DNA from: JAABVY01 sp964496505
GTDB lineage: Bacteria > Zixibacteria > MSB-5A5 > JAABVY01
Length of the DNA: 64,000 nt
Assembly (NCBI GenBank): GCA_964496505.1
Contig: CAZBZV010000007.1
Span: 20,702-84,701 of the forward strand
Reading direction: 5' to 3'
The position numbers and the translations under genes were made by a program. The first letter of the stretch is position 1. Each line of letters opens with the position of its first letter. The notes below the pieces were generated by a model. The model was not told the DNA's origin. It did not search any database and was given only the letters and a program-made list of their open reading frames with translations. Shown piece by piece: positions 45,967 to 54,415 of the stretch.

Positions 45967-48483
45967 ATGGCAGTAAAGAAAAAGGACCTGGAGCTCCCGC
46001 CCGAGAAATTGCGTTGGAATTGTCAGGAGGATGGTTTTTGTGTTGAATGCTCCGACGATTTGGATTTTTCCGAGGAAATTATCGGGCAGCCGCGCGCAAT
46101 TGAGGCGATTAAAGTCGGCCTTGATGTTACCAGTCTGGGTTATAATATCTTTATAACCGGTCTGGCCGGAACCGGCCGCACCACCACAATCCGAAAACTT
46201 TTACAGCAGCTTAAATCGGAAACAGAGGACGCCCCCCCGGATATTTTATATGTTTATAATTTTGGCGATTCCGATCGTCCCAAGGTGATCTATCTGCCTT
46301 CCGGAGAGGGCAAGCGTTTCCGCTCGGACATGGAGACATTCATAAAAAACCTCTCCGAAAATCTTGCCAAACTTTTCGAAAGCGATGTCTATAAAAACAA
46401 GCGCAAAGATCTGATCCGACGCTCGCAGGATAAGCAGAAGGAGCTAATCGATAAATTCCAGGAAGAAATCAAAAAAGAAAATTTCGCGCTGGTGCAGGTC
46501 CAGGTGGGACAGTTTCCCAAGCTCGACCTGCAGCCTCTTTTTGACGGCAAACCGATTTCATTCGACGAGCTAAATGTCCTGGTGCAGGAGGGCAAAATAC
46601 CCAAGGAAGTCGAGAAACAGTTCATCGACAAGTATCAGGAACTCGAGGGACGCCTGGATGAAATCTTTAAACAGGGCAGAGCTATTGCAGCCGAGCTGGA
46701 AGATAAATTGAAAAAGCTGAATGATGCTACCGCGAATCCAATGATCGAATCGATGATCGAGGATATCAAGGAACGCTACGACTCCTCGGATATAGATCAG
46801 CATCTTGACGACATCAAACAGCACGTGATCGATAATCTGGACACGTTCCTTAAAAAGGAAAAGGGACAGCAACAGGCCGCCCAGCAGATGATCCCGGGTA
46901 TGCAGATTCAGCAGCCCCAGCAGGATCCATATCTGCCCTACCGGGTTAATCTTCTGGTGGATAACTCCAAAACAAAGGGTCGACCCATTATCGAAGAGAC
47001 CAATCCCACCTTCAGGAATATCTTCGGAGTAATCGAACGTGATGTCAATGGTCTGCGGGGCGGTTCACGTACCGACTTCACCAAAATCAAGGCCGGATCG
47101 CTTCTGAAGGCGACCGGGGGATTTCTGGTCGTGAATGCCATGGACGTTCTCACCGAACCGGGCGTATGGCAGAATCTCAAAAGATCACTACGTAATAATA
47201 TTATCGAAGTCCAGAGTTACGATCCATTCTATCTGTTTTCCGCCTCCGCTCTGAAACCGGAACAAATCAAAGCCAATATCAAAATCGTCATGATCGGCGA
47301 TTATTTCCTTTATCATCTCCTCTCTCATCATGACGAGGACTTCAGGAAAATTTTCAAGATCAAAGCGGAATTCGATACGGTTATGGACCGTGATGATGAT
47401 ACTCTTAACAAGTATTGTATCTTTATAAACAAGATCGTTACCAATGAAAACCTGATTCATTTCGATGCCAGCGGTATGGCCGCGATTGCGGAGTTCGGCG
47501 TCCGGCTGGCCGGCAGGAAGAAAAAACTCTCGACTCGCTTCAATGTGATTGCCGACCTGATTCGTGAATCCAGCTACCATACCTCCAAGGATGACGCCGA
47601 GCGTGTCAACTACGATCATGTCCAGAAAGCGATCGACGGATGGATCAGGCGTGTGAACCTGCCAGAGGATAAGATTCAGGAGCTCTATGACGAGGGCACG
47701 CTTATGGTAGATACGGAGGGAACCGATACCGGGCAGATCAACGGTCTGGCGGTTTACAGTTTGGGCGATTACGCTTTCGGAAGACCTACACGTATTACGG
47801 TTACGACTTCTCTGGGACGCAAAGGCGTTATCAATATCGAACGCGAGTCCGACCTTTCCGGCAAAACTCACGACAAGGGCGTGCTTATTCTGGAAGGATA
47901 TCTGAGCAAGATGTTTGCGCAGACTAAACCGATTACCATGAATGCCTCGATCTGCTTCGAGCAGAGCTACTCGGGAGTCGACGGCGATTCGGCCTCGTCC
48001 ACCGAGATGTTCTGTCTGCTCTCAGCCCTCTCCGGGGTACCACTGCGTCAGGATCTGGCGGTGACCGGTTCGATGAACCAGAATGGGGAGATTCAGCCTA
48101 TAGGCGGAGTCAACGAGAAGGTCGAAGGCTTCTTCAAGGTCTGCAAAAATAAAGGGCTTACCGGCAAGCAGGGCTGTATTATTCCCAAGAAGAACGTGAA
48201 CGATCTTATGCTGGATCATGATGTTGTGGAAGCTGTCAAAGAGGGCAAGTTCCATATCTATGCTATCGAATACATAGCCGAAGGCATAGAACTTTTGACA
48301 GGCAAAAAAGCCGGTGAGAGAAACTCAAAAGGTGAATTTCCAAAGGGAACCATAAACTATCTGGTCGACCAGCAGCTTGAAGAGTACATGCAGACCGCAA
48401 GAAAAATCGCGGGCGATGGCAACTCGATTCTGAAACCCAAACCGAAGAAGAGAGGTTCTGCGAAGAAGAAATCGAAAAAATAA
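45967..48483 (+). CDS. LonB-like ATP-dependent protease (AAA_32, S16)
   Basis: An 838-residue member of the Lon-related AAA_32 family. N-terminal segment with FVECSDDLDF and EIIGQPRAIEAIKVGL, Walker A GLAGTGRTTTIRKLL, a large helical insertion (~120-300, with a Gln-rich end QQQAAQQMIPGMQIQQPQQ), the rest of the AAA domain, then the S16 protease with catalytic S675 (DGDSAS) and K718 (GVNEKVEG), 43 residues apart as in classical Lon. It lacks the Lon substrate-binding N-domain. Start at 45967 is fixed by AAGGAG six bases upstream; the longer in-frame start at 45910 is unsupported. No operon partner. Confidence 0.93.
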   Translation: MAVKKKDLELPPEKLRWNCQEDGFCVECSDDLDFSEEIIGQPRAIEAIKVGLDVTSLGYNIFITGLAGTGRTTTIRKLLQQLKSETEDAPPDILYVYNFGDSDRPKVIYLPSGEGKRFRSDMETFIKNLSENLAKLFESDVYKNKRKDLIRRSQDKQKELIDKFQEEIKKENFALVQVQVGQFPKLDLQPLFDGKPISFDELNVLVQEGKIPKEVEKQFIDKYQELEGRLDEIFKQGRAIAAELEDKLKKLNDATANPMIESMIEDIKERYDSSDIDQHLDDIKQHVIDNLDTFLKKEKGQQQAAQQMIPGMQIQQPQQDPYLPYRVNLLVDNSKTKGRPIIEETNPTFRNIFGVIERDVNGLRGGSRTDFTKIKAGSLLKATGGFLVVNAMDVLTEPGVWQNLKRSLRNNIIEVQSYDPFYLFSASALKPEQIKANIKIVMIGDYFLYHLLSHHDEDFRKIFKIKAEFDTVMDRDDDTLNKYCIFINKIVTNENLIHFDASGMAAIAEFGVRLAGRKKKLSTRFNVIADLIRESSYHTSKDDAERVNYDHVQKAIDGWIRRVNLPEDKIQELYDEGTLMVDTEGTDTGQINGLAVYSLGDYAFGRPTRITVTTSLGRKGVINIERESDLSGKTHDKGVLILEGYLSKMFAQTKPITMNASICFEQSYSGVDGDSASSTEMFCLLSALSGVPLRQDLAVTGSMNQNGEIQPIGGVNEKVEGFFKVCKNKGLTGKQGCIIPKKNVNDLMLDHDVVEAVKEGKFHIYAIEYIAEGIELLTGKKAGERNSKGEFPKGTINYLVDQQLEEYMQTARKIAGDGNSILKPKPKKRGSAKKKSKK

Positions 48484-48496
48484 ATAAAGTTTTATA

Positions 48497-48526
48497 TTGC
48501 ATGGCCTTCTTTCCGATTTTTATACT
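48497..48526 (+). promoter_or_regulatory. Candidate promoter of a small RNA
   Basis: TTGCAT (48497-48502), 18-base spacer, TATACT (48521-48526). The -10 matches the consensus at five of six positions, the -35 at three. It starts 13 bases after the lon-like stop codon and points at the SD-containing transcript below. Confidence 0.4.
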
Positions 48527-48532
48527 GAGTAT

Positions 48533-48636
48533 GCAGGAAAGGAGGTGATATCACAACCAGCTAAGAAGCCCTCAAAAATTTAGTTGGTAAATTTAATTGC
48601 TAACGCAAGGCCGCCTGTAGATGGGCGGCTTTTTTT
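48533..48636 (+). ncRNA. Candidate small RNA carrying a perfect extended Shine-Dalgarno
   Basis: A ~105-nt unit between the lon-like gene and copA: a promoter-like pair upstream, AAAGGAGGTGAT at 48538-48549 (full complement of the 16S rRNA 3' tail), an imperfect stem around 48581-48603, and a terminator at 48607-48636. No start codon lies at usable spacing after the SD: the only nearby one, GTG 48545, overlaps it and reads 12 codons. It could be a regulatory RNA, a leader fragment or a read-through 3' UTR product. Confidence 0.4.
48607..48636 (+). terminator. Rho-independent terminator after the lon-like gene/candidate sRNA
   Basis: GCCGCC (48610-48615) pairs with GGCGGC (48624-48629), extended by A-T pairs, then seven T residues (48630-48636). 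The convergent copA stop codon lies within the T-run. Confidence 0.88.
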
Positions 48637-51079
48637 ATAACTGAAGTCTGCGCAGACGAAGCGAGTTGCTGACTACGAAGATCGATGAGAATGCCATAGC
48701 CGCCGAGGCCACCACAGGCGAGAGGAGTATTCCTGCCAGTGGATAAAGAAGTCCGGCCGCCAATGGAATCGCTACTACATTGTAGCCGAAAGCCCAAACA
48801 AGATTCTGCTTGATTGTCTTCAAGGTAGTCTCGGACAGTTTAAGAGCTTTGGTAACACCGTGCAAATTTTCTCCTATAAGAGTTATATCCGAGAATGCCA
48901 GCGCCACGTCAGTGCCGCTGCCAAGTGCAATACCGATATCCGCCTCGGCCAGGGCAGGGGCATCATTTACACCGTCACCGACCATAGCGACTTTATTACC
49001 GGCAGCCTTGAGTGATTTTATGTGATGCGACTTCTCGTGCGGCATTACCTCGGCCAGTATGTTATCAATACCGAGTTGACGTCCGACCGCCTCGGCAGCC
49101 GATTTGTTATCACCGCTCAAAAGCCAGACCGACCGTCCCGACTCCTTAAGCTCGGCGATTACATCCTCGGCCTCCGGCTTTATCAAATCGGATATATAGA
49201 TTATTGCTTCCAGGCTGAAATCGATCGCCAGAAGCAGCACGGTCTTGCCGTTGGATTTCAAAACGTTCGAATGCCGTTCGGCATTACTCAAATTCACGCC
49301 CTCATCTTTCATGAAAGCCAGGTTACCAAGATGTACCTGCGAATCGTCGATCTTACCGCGCAGTCCGCGTCCCGGCACCGCCTCGAAGTCTTTGACCTCG
49401 AACTCATCCACACCTTTCTCGGTTGCATAAACAATCACCGCCTCTGAGAGCGGATGCTCGGAGGCTTTCTCAAGTGCGGTCGCAAGGGATAAAATTCTTC
49501 TGGAATCAAAGTTGCCGAGGTTTTTGAACTCGTCAACATGCGGCCGTCCCTCGCTTAATGTGCCGGTCTTGTCGAATACAACCGTATCGATTTTCTGCAC
49601 CCGTTCCAATACCTCCGCCGACTTGATAAGTATCCCCTCGCGCGCGCCGCGTGAACTGCCCACCATGATTGCGGTGGGAGTTGCCAGACCCAGAGCACAG
49701 GGACAGGCGATAATCAAAACCGCTATGAATATCATAAGCGCAAATGTAAGATTCGTATCGGCAGGCAATATCATCCAGAGCACAAAGGCAACTGCCGCAA
49801 TAGACATCACCGCGGGCACAAACACTGCGGCGACCTTATCGGCCAGCCTTTGAATCGGGGCACGGCTGGTTATAATCTGTTTTACCGACTCAACTATTTT
49901 GCTTAAGACCGTATCATTCCCCACAGCCCTGGCCTCGAATTTGAATCTGCCGGTCTTGTTTATCGATCCAGCGATAACACGGTCGCCCGTTTTTATTTCG
50001 CGCGGCAGAGGTTCTCCGGTCAGCATCGATTCATCCACGGATGAGAAACCGTCAACAACAACACCGTCAACCGGAAGCTTACTGCCCGGCTTGATAATAA
50101 CAATATCGCCCGTCTCGACATCCTCGCGATCAACCTGTCGTTCCCTACCGTCACGCTCAACCAGAGCGGTGCGTCCTTCCAGACGAATCAACTTTTCTAT
50201 TTCAGCCGAGGTGGCATTTTTGGCACGGCTCTCAAGCAGCCGTCCGAATAAGATAAGCGTTATAATAATCGCCGCGGTATCATAATAAACAGCAACATTC
50301 TGATCCACGCTGGTTAGAAGCGAGGGATGAAATGTAGCGATTACACTGTACAAAAATGCCGCCGAAGTGCCCACCGCCACAAGGCTATCCATACTGGCAG
50401 TAGCGTTTTTGAGCGATTTCCAGAATCCGACATAAAACCTCCGGCCGCAGTAGAACTGCACCGGCAGGGCCAGAATGAAAAGAATTATGAAGGTAGTTTG
50501 CTGGCCTAACGGCCTGATGCCGAACATACCGAGATGAGAGAGGAAAAATATCAGTGCCGTAAACGGCAGGGCTATCTTGAAATTGCGCAACAGCCGTGAA
50601 TGATAATCCTTTTTAAGGCCCTCCTTCTCGATTTCATCTTCCTGATGCGACGCGTTATAACCCAGTGATTCGATTCTTTTCAGAATTCGGCTAAGATCTA
50701 TGATCTGATGAATGTACTCAACATGGGCGGTTTGATCGGCGAGATTTACATGTATATCTACCACACCCTCAAGGCGCGAAATTTCATTTTCGATTTTGGA
50801 GACACAGGAAGCGCAATGCATACCCTCGATCTGAATTCTAGCATGGCTGGTTTTGACATTATAATTTATGTCATCCAGACGTTTTCTGATCGAATTCAAA
50901 TCGATCCTGCCCGGCTGATAGCGCACATTAACCGAACTCTCGGCCAGGTTAGCGCGCACATTGGTAACGCCCTCAATCTGGGAGATATTTTTCTCGATGA
51001 AATTGACGCACCCCTGACAGGTAATCTTGTCAACATCAAAATCAACAGCTTTTATCTGTAACGGTGCTTTTACTTTCAT
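48635..51079 (-). CDS. copA: Copper-translocating P-type ATPase
   Basis: An 814-residue P1B-type ATPase. Two N-terminal heavy-metal-associated domains carry C-x-x-C: C-Q-G-C (~20-23) and GMHCASC (~88-94). Then eight membrane helices, the actuator TGEPLP loop, the CPC motif in helix 6 (ACPCALGLATPTA), phosphorylation Asp in DKTGTLSEG (~502), the HP motif in ASEHPLSEA and GDGVNDAPAL. These residues define Cu(I) export from the cytoplasm. It ends with no trailing metal-binding domain. No copper chaperone or CsoR/CueR regulator is adjacent; the 361-bp gap upstream is shared with the iron genes. Confidence 0.94.
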   Translation of the reverse strand: MKVKAPLQIKAVDFDVDKITCQGCVNFIEKNISQIEGVTNVRANLAESSVNVRYQPGRIDLNSIRKRLDDINYNVKTSHARIQIEGMHCASCVSKIENEISRLEGVVDIHVNLADQTAHVEYIHQIIDLSRILKRIESLGYNASHQEDEIEKEGLKKDYHSRLLRNFKIALPFTALIFFLSHLGMFGIRPLGQQTTFIILFILALPVQFYCGRRFYVGFWKSLKNATASMDSLVAVGTSAAFLYSVIATFHPSLLTSVDQNVAVYYDTAAIIITLILFGRLLESRAKNATSAEIEKLIRLEGRTALVERDGRERQVDREDVETGDIVIIKPGSKLPVDGVVVDGFSSVDESMLTGEPLPREIKTGDRVIAGSINKTGRFKFEARAVGNDTVLSKIVESVKQIITSRAPIQRLADKVAAVFVPAVMSIAAVAFVLWMILPADTNLTFALMIFIAVLIIACPCALGLATPTAIMVGSSRGAREGILIKSAEVLERVQKIDTVVFDKTGTLSEGRPHVDEFKNLGNFDSRRILSLATALEKASEHPLSEAVIVYATEKGVDEFEVKDFEAVPGRGLRGKIDDSQVHLGNLAFMKDEGVNLSNAERHSNVLKSNGKTVLLLAIDFSLEAIIYISDLIKPEAEDVIAELKESGRSVWLLSGDNKSAAEAVGRQLGIDNILAEVMPHEKSHHIKSLKAAGNKVAMVGDGVNDAPALAEADIGIALGSGTDVALAFSDITLIGENLHGVTKALKLSETTLKTIKQNLVWAFGYNVVAIPLAAGLLYPLAGILLSPVVASAAMAFSSIFVVSNSLRLRRLQL

Positions 51080-51440
51080 TTACCCTGCTTTTAAAAATGC
51101 CCTTCAGCATTTCCTAAGTCATATTATACGTCTTTTGTTCCTGATAATTGGCGCCTGCTGTTTATCAATTAAATTCGGCAGATATTCGGGAGCCTTATAT
51201 AGAATATATCATAAATAATGAACATCATTAACTAAATTTGGCAAGCCGAAATATGAAATAATGCATCAAAAACAAAAGACTGCTTCCTATCAAATACAGC
51301 TAAACCTTTATAAAGCAATGAATAAAGTGTTACTTTCCGCTTTAAAATACACCTGAATTATGTGTTTTTTGATAAATATTTCACAAATATTCAAGCGGAA
51401 TATTGACAAAGTTAGTATAATCTTATAAAGTAAGAGTTTT
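51080..51440. other. AT-rich divergent intergenic region between copA and the iron genes
   Basis: No ORF or stable hairpin is evident in this 361-bp stretch. Near its right end TTGACA (51403-51408) is followed by TATAAA (51424-51429) after a short 15-base spacer; an overlapping TATAAT is at 51416-51421. A loose palindrome (TTGATAAATATTT facing AAATATTCAA, ~51369-51393) sits just upstream and could bind the DtxR-family regulator encoded next, as such genes are often autoregulated. Confidence 0.4.
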
Positions 51441-52166
51441 ATGAAAATATCACCGAAAATAGAGGATTATCTGGAAACGATTTACCGCCTTTCCCTTGAA
51501 ATGGATACGGTTGGCGTTACCGATGTTGCCAAGGCTCGGAATGTTTCTGTGCCGACAGCTCGCACGGCAGTCAACCGTCTTCAGGAGTACGGTTTCCTGC
51601 ATCAGAAGCACTACGGCAAAATTATTTTGCACGAGGCCGGCCGTAAAAAAGGCGAGGAGATTTTCAGCGTACACAAGACCCTGCGGCGCTTTCTCAGGGA
51701 CTTTTTACTTGTTGATGAAGAGACAGCCGAAAAGGAAGCCTGCAAGATGGAACATGGTTTAAGCCATGAGACTTTGGAGCGGCTTCAGATGTTTCTTCAA
51801 GTGTTGGAGGAAAGCGAAGTTTGCGAAAAAAGTTGTATGACTAAGTACGAGGAATCCTTGCGGAAGATCAATCTGGATTCTTCCAAAACGGGGAATAATG
51901 GCAAAGAGGATCCCTCATCTCAGCGGGAGTTAAAAACCATGACGTTATTGGATTTAAGGCCGGGTGAGACCGGTATAATATCGAAGGTTGGAGGATACGG
52001 CAAACTTCGCCACCGTATCCTGGATTTAGGTCTGCATGTAGGCGAAAGCATTGCCATGGTTAAGACGGCTCCTCTCAAGGATCCAATTGAGTTCTCTTTA
52101 AATGGCAATCATATCAGCCTCAGGCGGAGTGAGGCCGAGCTGATTCAGATCAAATCCTATGGCTAA
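51441..52166 (+). CDS. DtxR/MntR-family regulator fused to FeoA domain
   Basis: A 241-residue protein with a winged-helix DtxR-type N-terminus (KIEDYLETIYRLSLE, DVAKARNVSVPTARTAVNRLQEYGFLHQKHYGKIILHEAGR) and dimerisation domain with likely metal ligands (CKMEHGLSHETLERL). A Cys-containing linker (CEKSCMTKY) leads to a C-terminal FeoA/SH3-like domain (~165-241, TLLDLRPGETGIISKVGGYGKLRHRILDLGLHVGESI...). The family represses metal-uptake genes when Fe(II) or Mn(II) is bound. Here it overlaps feoB by eight bases, so the only FeoA-like module in the operon is on the regulator, which may therefore both repress the operon and act as FeoA. Confidence 0.9.
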   Translation: MKISPKIEDYLETIYRLSLEMDTVGVTDVAKARNVSVPTARTAVNRLQEYGFLHQKHYGKIILHEAGRKKGEEIFSVHKTLRRFLRDFLLVDEETAEKEACKMEHGLSHETLERLQMFLQVLEESEVCEKSCMTKYEESLRKINLDSSKTGNNGKEDPSSQRELKTMTLLDLRPGETGIISKVGGYGKLRHRILDLGLHVGESIAMVKTAPLKDPIEFSLNGNHISLRRSEAELIQIKSYG

Positions 52167-54330
52167 GAAGAAAATCAGGATTGCTCTTGCCGGCAATCCC
52201 AATTCCGGCAAGACCTCTATTTTCAACGCGCTCACCGGCGCCCATCAGAAAGTCGGCAATTATCCCGGCGTAACTGTCGAGAAACGTGTCGGATTCGGCA
52301 ACTATAACGGATACGATATCGAATTTGTCGATCTGCCAGGGACTTACAGCCTAAATGCCTATTCTACTGATGAAAAAGTTGCCCGGGATTATCTCATAGA
52401 TTTCAAGCCCGACGTTGTCATAAATATTGTCGACAGCGGCAATCTGGAACGAAATCTGTATCTCACCACCCAGCTTCTGGAGCTGGAATGCGATATCATA
52501 ATCGACCTGAATATGTGGGATGAGGCCCAGCGCATGGGTATCCACATCGACCGTGCCAAGCTCTCCCGGCTTCTGGGCGCTCCTACCGTAACTACAATCG
52601 GCCATCGAGGAAGCGGCGTCAGGGATTTACTTCAGGCCGCCGTCGATCTGGTAGAGAACGAACATCAGGACCATCGCCATGCCCCGGTCAGCTACGGTTC
52701 GCATATTGATGATCTGGTGGTCGATCTGACCAAGAACATAGAAAAATGCAAAAGCTGCGGAATGTGTCCGAGCAGACGCTGGCTGGCGGTCAAACTTCTG
52801 GAAGGCGATATCCAGACGGAATCTAAATTTATCAAGGATTCATCGGAGCTCGATAAACTGCAAAAGAGCATACGTAAGAAGGTTCGTCATGTCAAACGCG
52901 CAACTGGGGAGGATCCCGACGTTATCCTGACCGATGGCCGTTACGGCTATATCTCGGGTATTATGAAGGAAGTGGTCAGCCATAAAATCGGCGACCGTAT
53001 GAAGCAGTCGCGTCAAATCGATGCCGTTCTGACACACAGACTCCTGGGTTATCCGATCTTTCTCCTCTTGATCTGGCTGGTTTTCCAGGCCACCTTTGTA
53101 CTGGGAAACTATCCCATGGAGTGGATTGAGGCCGGAGTCGCCGTGCTGTCGAATGCGGCAGACAGCATCATCCCCGACGGTTTCATAAACAATCTGATCG
53201 TGGATGGTGCTATTGCCGGATGCGGATCGGTTCTGGTTTTTCTGCCTAACATCATGATTCTATTTCTGGGGATAGCGGCTCTTGAGGATTCGGGTTATAT
53301 GGCCAGGGCCGCATTCTTAATGGACCGGCTTATGCACGCACTCGGACTCCATGGTAAGTCGTTTATACCCATGATAATGGGCTTTGGATGTAATGTTCCG
53401 GCTATTATGGCCACCCGCACCCTGGAATCGGAACGTGACAGGATTATGACAATACTGCTCATACCGCTTATGTCGTGCAGCGCCCGTCTGGCTGTCTACG
53501 TGCTTTTCGCAGGTGCATTTTTCGGAGCAATGGCCGGTAATGTTATCTTTGGAATCTACCTGCTTGGAATAGCTGCCGCAGTCGGAATTGCCCAGATTCT
53601 TCGCAAAACACTTTTCCGGCAGGAGGTTGCACCGTTCGTCATGGAGCTTCCACCCTACCGAATACCCACTGTCAAAAGTGTATTCATGCACATGTGGGAA
53701 CGCGCTTCTATTTACATCAAAAAAATCGGCGGAATAATTCTGGCAGCCTCTGTGATAATCTGGCTCATGGGATATTTCCCAAAACCGGATGAATACTCAC
53801 AAAATTATGATTCTAAAATAGAAAACCTCCAAACTCAACTGGAAACCCGGGCAATATCACAGGCAGAACAGCAAAGAATAGATAATGAAATAGCCGAGCT
53901 GAAAACGGCCAAATCATCCGAGGAAATCCAGAAATCTTATATCGGTCAAATCGGCAAAGGCATTGTCCCCGTCATCGAACCGCTCGGCTTTGACTGGAAA
54001 CTGGGAGTTTCGCTTATAACAGGCTTCGTTGCCAAGGAAATCGTGATATCCACCATGGGAGTTCTTTACCAGATCGGTGAGGGGGCAGATGAGGAATCGC
54101 AAGGTCTGACCGATGCTCTTAAAGCTCCTGAAAATAACATAACCCCGCTTAAAGCCCTGGCGTTTCTGGTCTTTGTGCTTCTGTATACCCCTTGCGTGGG
54201 CACTATTATAGCTATCAAGCGCGAAGCGGGATTGAAGATCATGATCCTGTCCGTTGTTTACCAGATGATTCTGGCCTGGTCGATGGCATTTCTGGTCTAC
54301 CAGGGCGGAAAGCTGCTGGGATTTAATTAA
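52159..54330 (+). CDS. feoB: Ferrous iron transporter FeoB
   Basis: A 723-residue inner-membrane Fe(II) transporter. G domain: G1 GNPNSGKTS (12-20), NYPGVTVEK (G2 region), DLPGTYSL (G3), and a G4 equivalent in IIIDLNMWDEA, where the usual NxxD is shown by N-M-W-D. A GDI helical domain follows, then two Gate regions with GFGCNVPAIMATRTLESERDR and CSARLAVYVLFAGAFF, and the nucleoside-recognition-type core. Unusual: C197, C200 and C203 (KCKSCGMCPSR) form a CxxCxxC cluster in the cytoplasmic linker before RRWLAVKLLEGD, and a ~45-residue coiled insertion lies near 553-600. It is coupled to the DtxR-FeoA gene. Confidence 0.95.
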   Translation: MAKKKIRIALAGNPNSGKTSIFNALTGAHQKVGNYPGVTVEKRVGFGNYNGYDIEFVDLPGTYSLNAYSTDEKVARDYLIDFKPDVVINIVDSGNLERNLYLTTQLLELECDIIIDLNMWDEAQRMGIHIDRAKLSRLLGAPTVTTIGHRGSGVRDLLQAAVDLVENEHQDHRHAPVSYGSHIDDLVVDLTKNIEKCKSCGMCPSRRWLAVKLLEGDIQTESKFIKDSSELDKLQKSIRKKVRHVKRATGEDPDVILTDGRYGYISGIMKEVVSHKIGDRMKQSRQIDAVLTHRLLGYPIFLLLIWLVFQATFVLGNYPMEWIEAGVAVLSNAADSIIPDGFINNLIVDGAIAGCGSVLVFLPNIMILFLGIAALEDSGYMARAAFLMDRLMHALGLHGKSFIPMIMGFGCNVPAIMATRTLESERDRIMTILLIPLMSCSARLAVYVLFAGAFFGAMAGNVIFGIYLLGIAAAVGIAQILRKTLFRQEVAPFVMELPPYRIPTVKSVFMHMWERASIYIKKIGGIILAASVIIWLMGYFPKPDEYSQNYDSKIENLQTQLETRAISQAEQQRIDNEIAELKTAKSSEEIQKSYIGQIGKGIVPVIEPLGFDWKLGVSLITGFVAKEIVISTMGVLYQIGEGADEESQGLTDALKAPENNITPLKALAFLVFVLLYTPCVGTIIAIKREAGLKIMILSVVYQMILAWSMAFLVYQGGKLLGFN

Positions 54331-54367
54331 TAATACCTCAGTCCCTCATTCCAAAAATTCACCCTTT

Positions 54368-54381
54368 TTGACTTAAATCAA
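54368..54381. promoter_or_regulatory. FNR-like palindromic site
   Basis: TTGACTTAAATCAA matches the FNR-type pattern TTGAY-N4-RTCAA at every defined position. It lies 34 bases before the polyferredoxin gene start and overlaps a possible -35 (TTGACT). A similar box with the same TTAA spacer is at 22518. Confidence 0.45.
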
Positions 54382-54415
54382 AGCCTATAAATAATACTTA
54401 TTTTATCGTATATCC

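Noticed and set aside
48545..48583. 12-codon GTG reading frame in the candidate small RNA
   Set aside because: The start codon overlaps the Shine-Dalgarno itself, so initiation there is implausible; kept only as a note.
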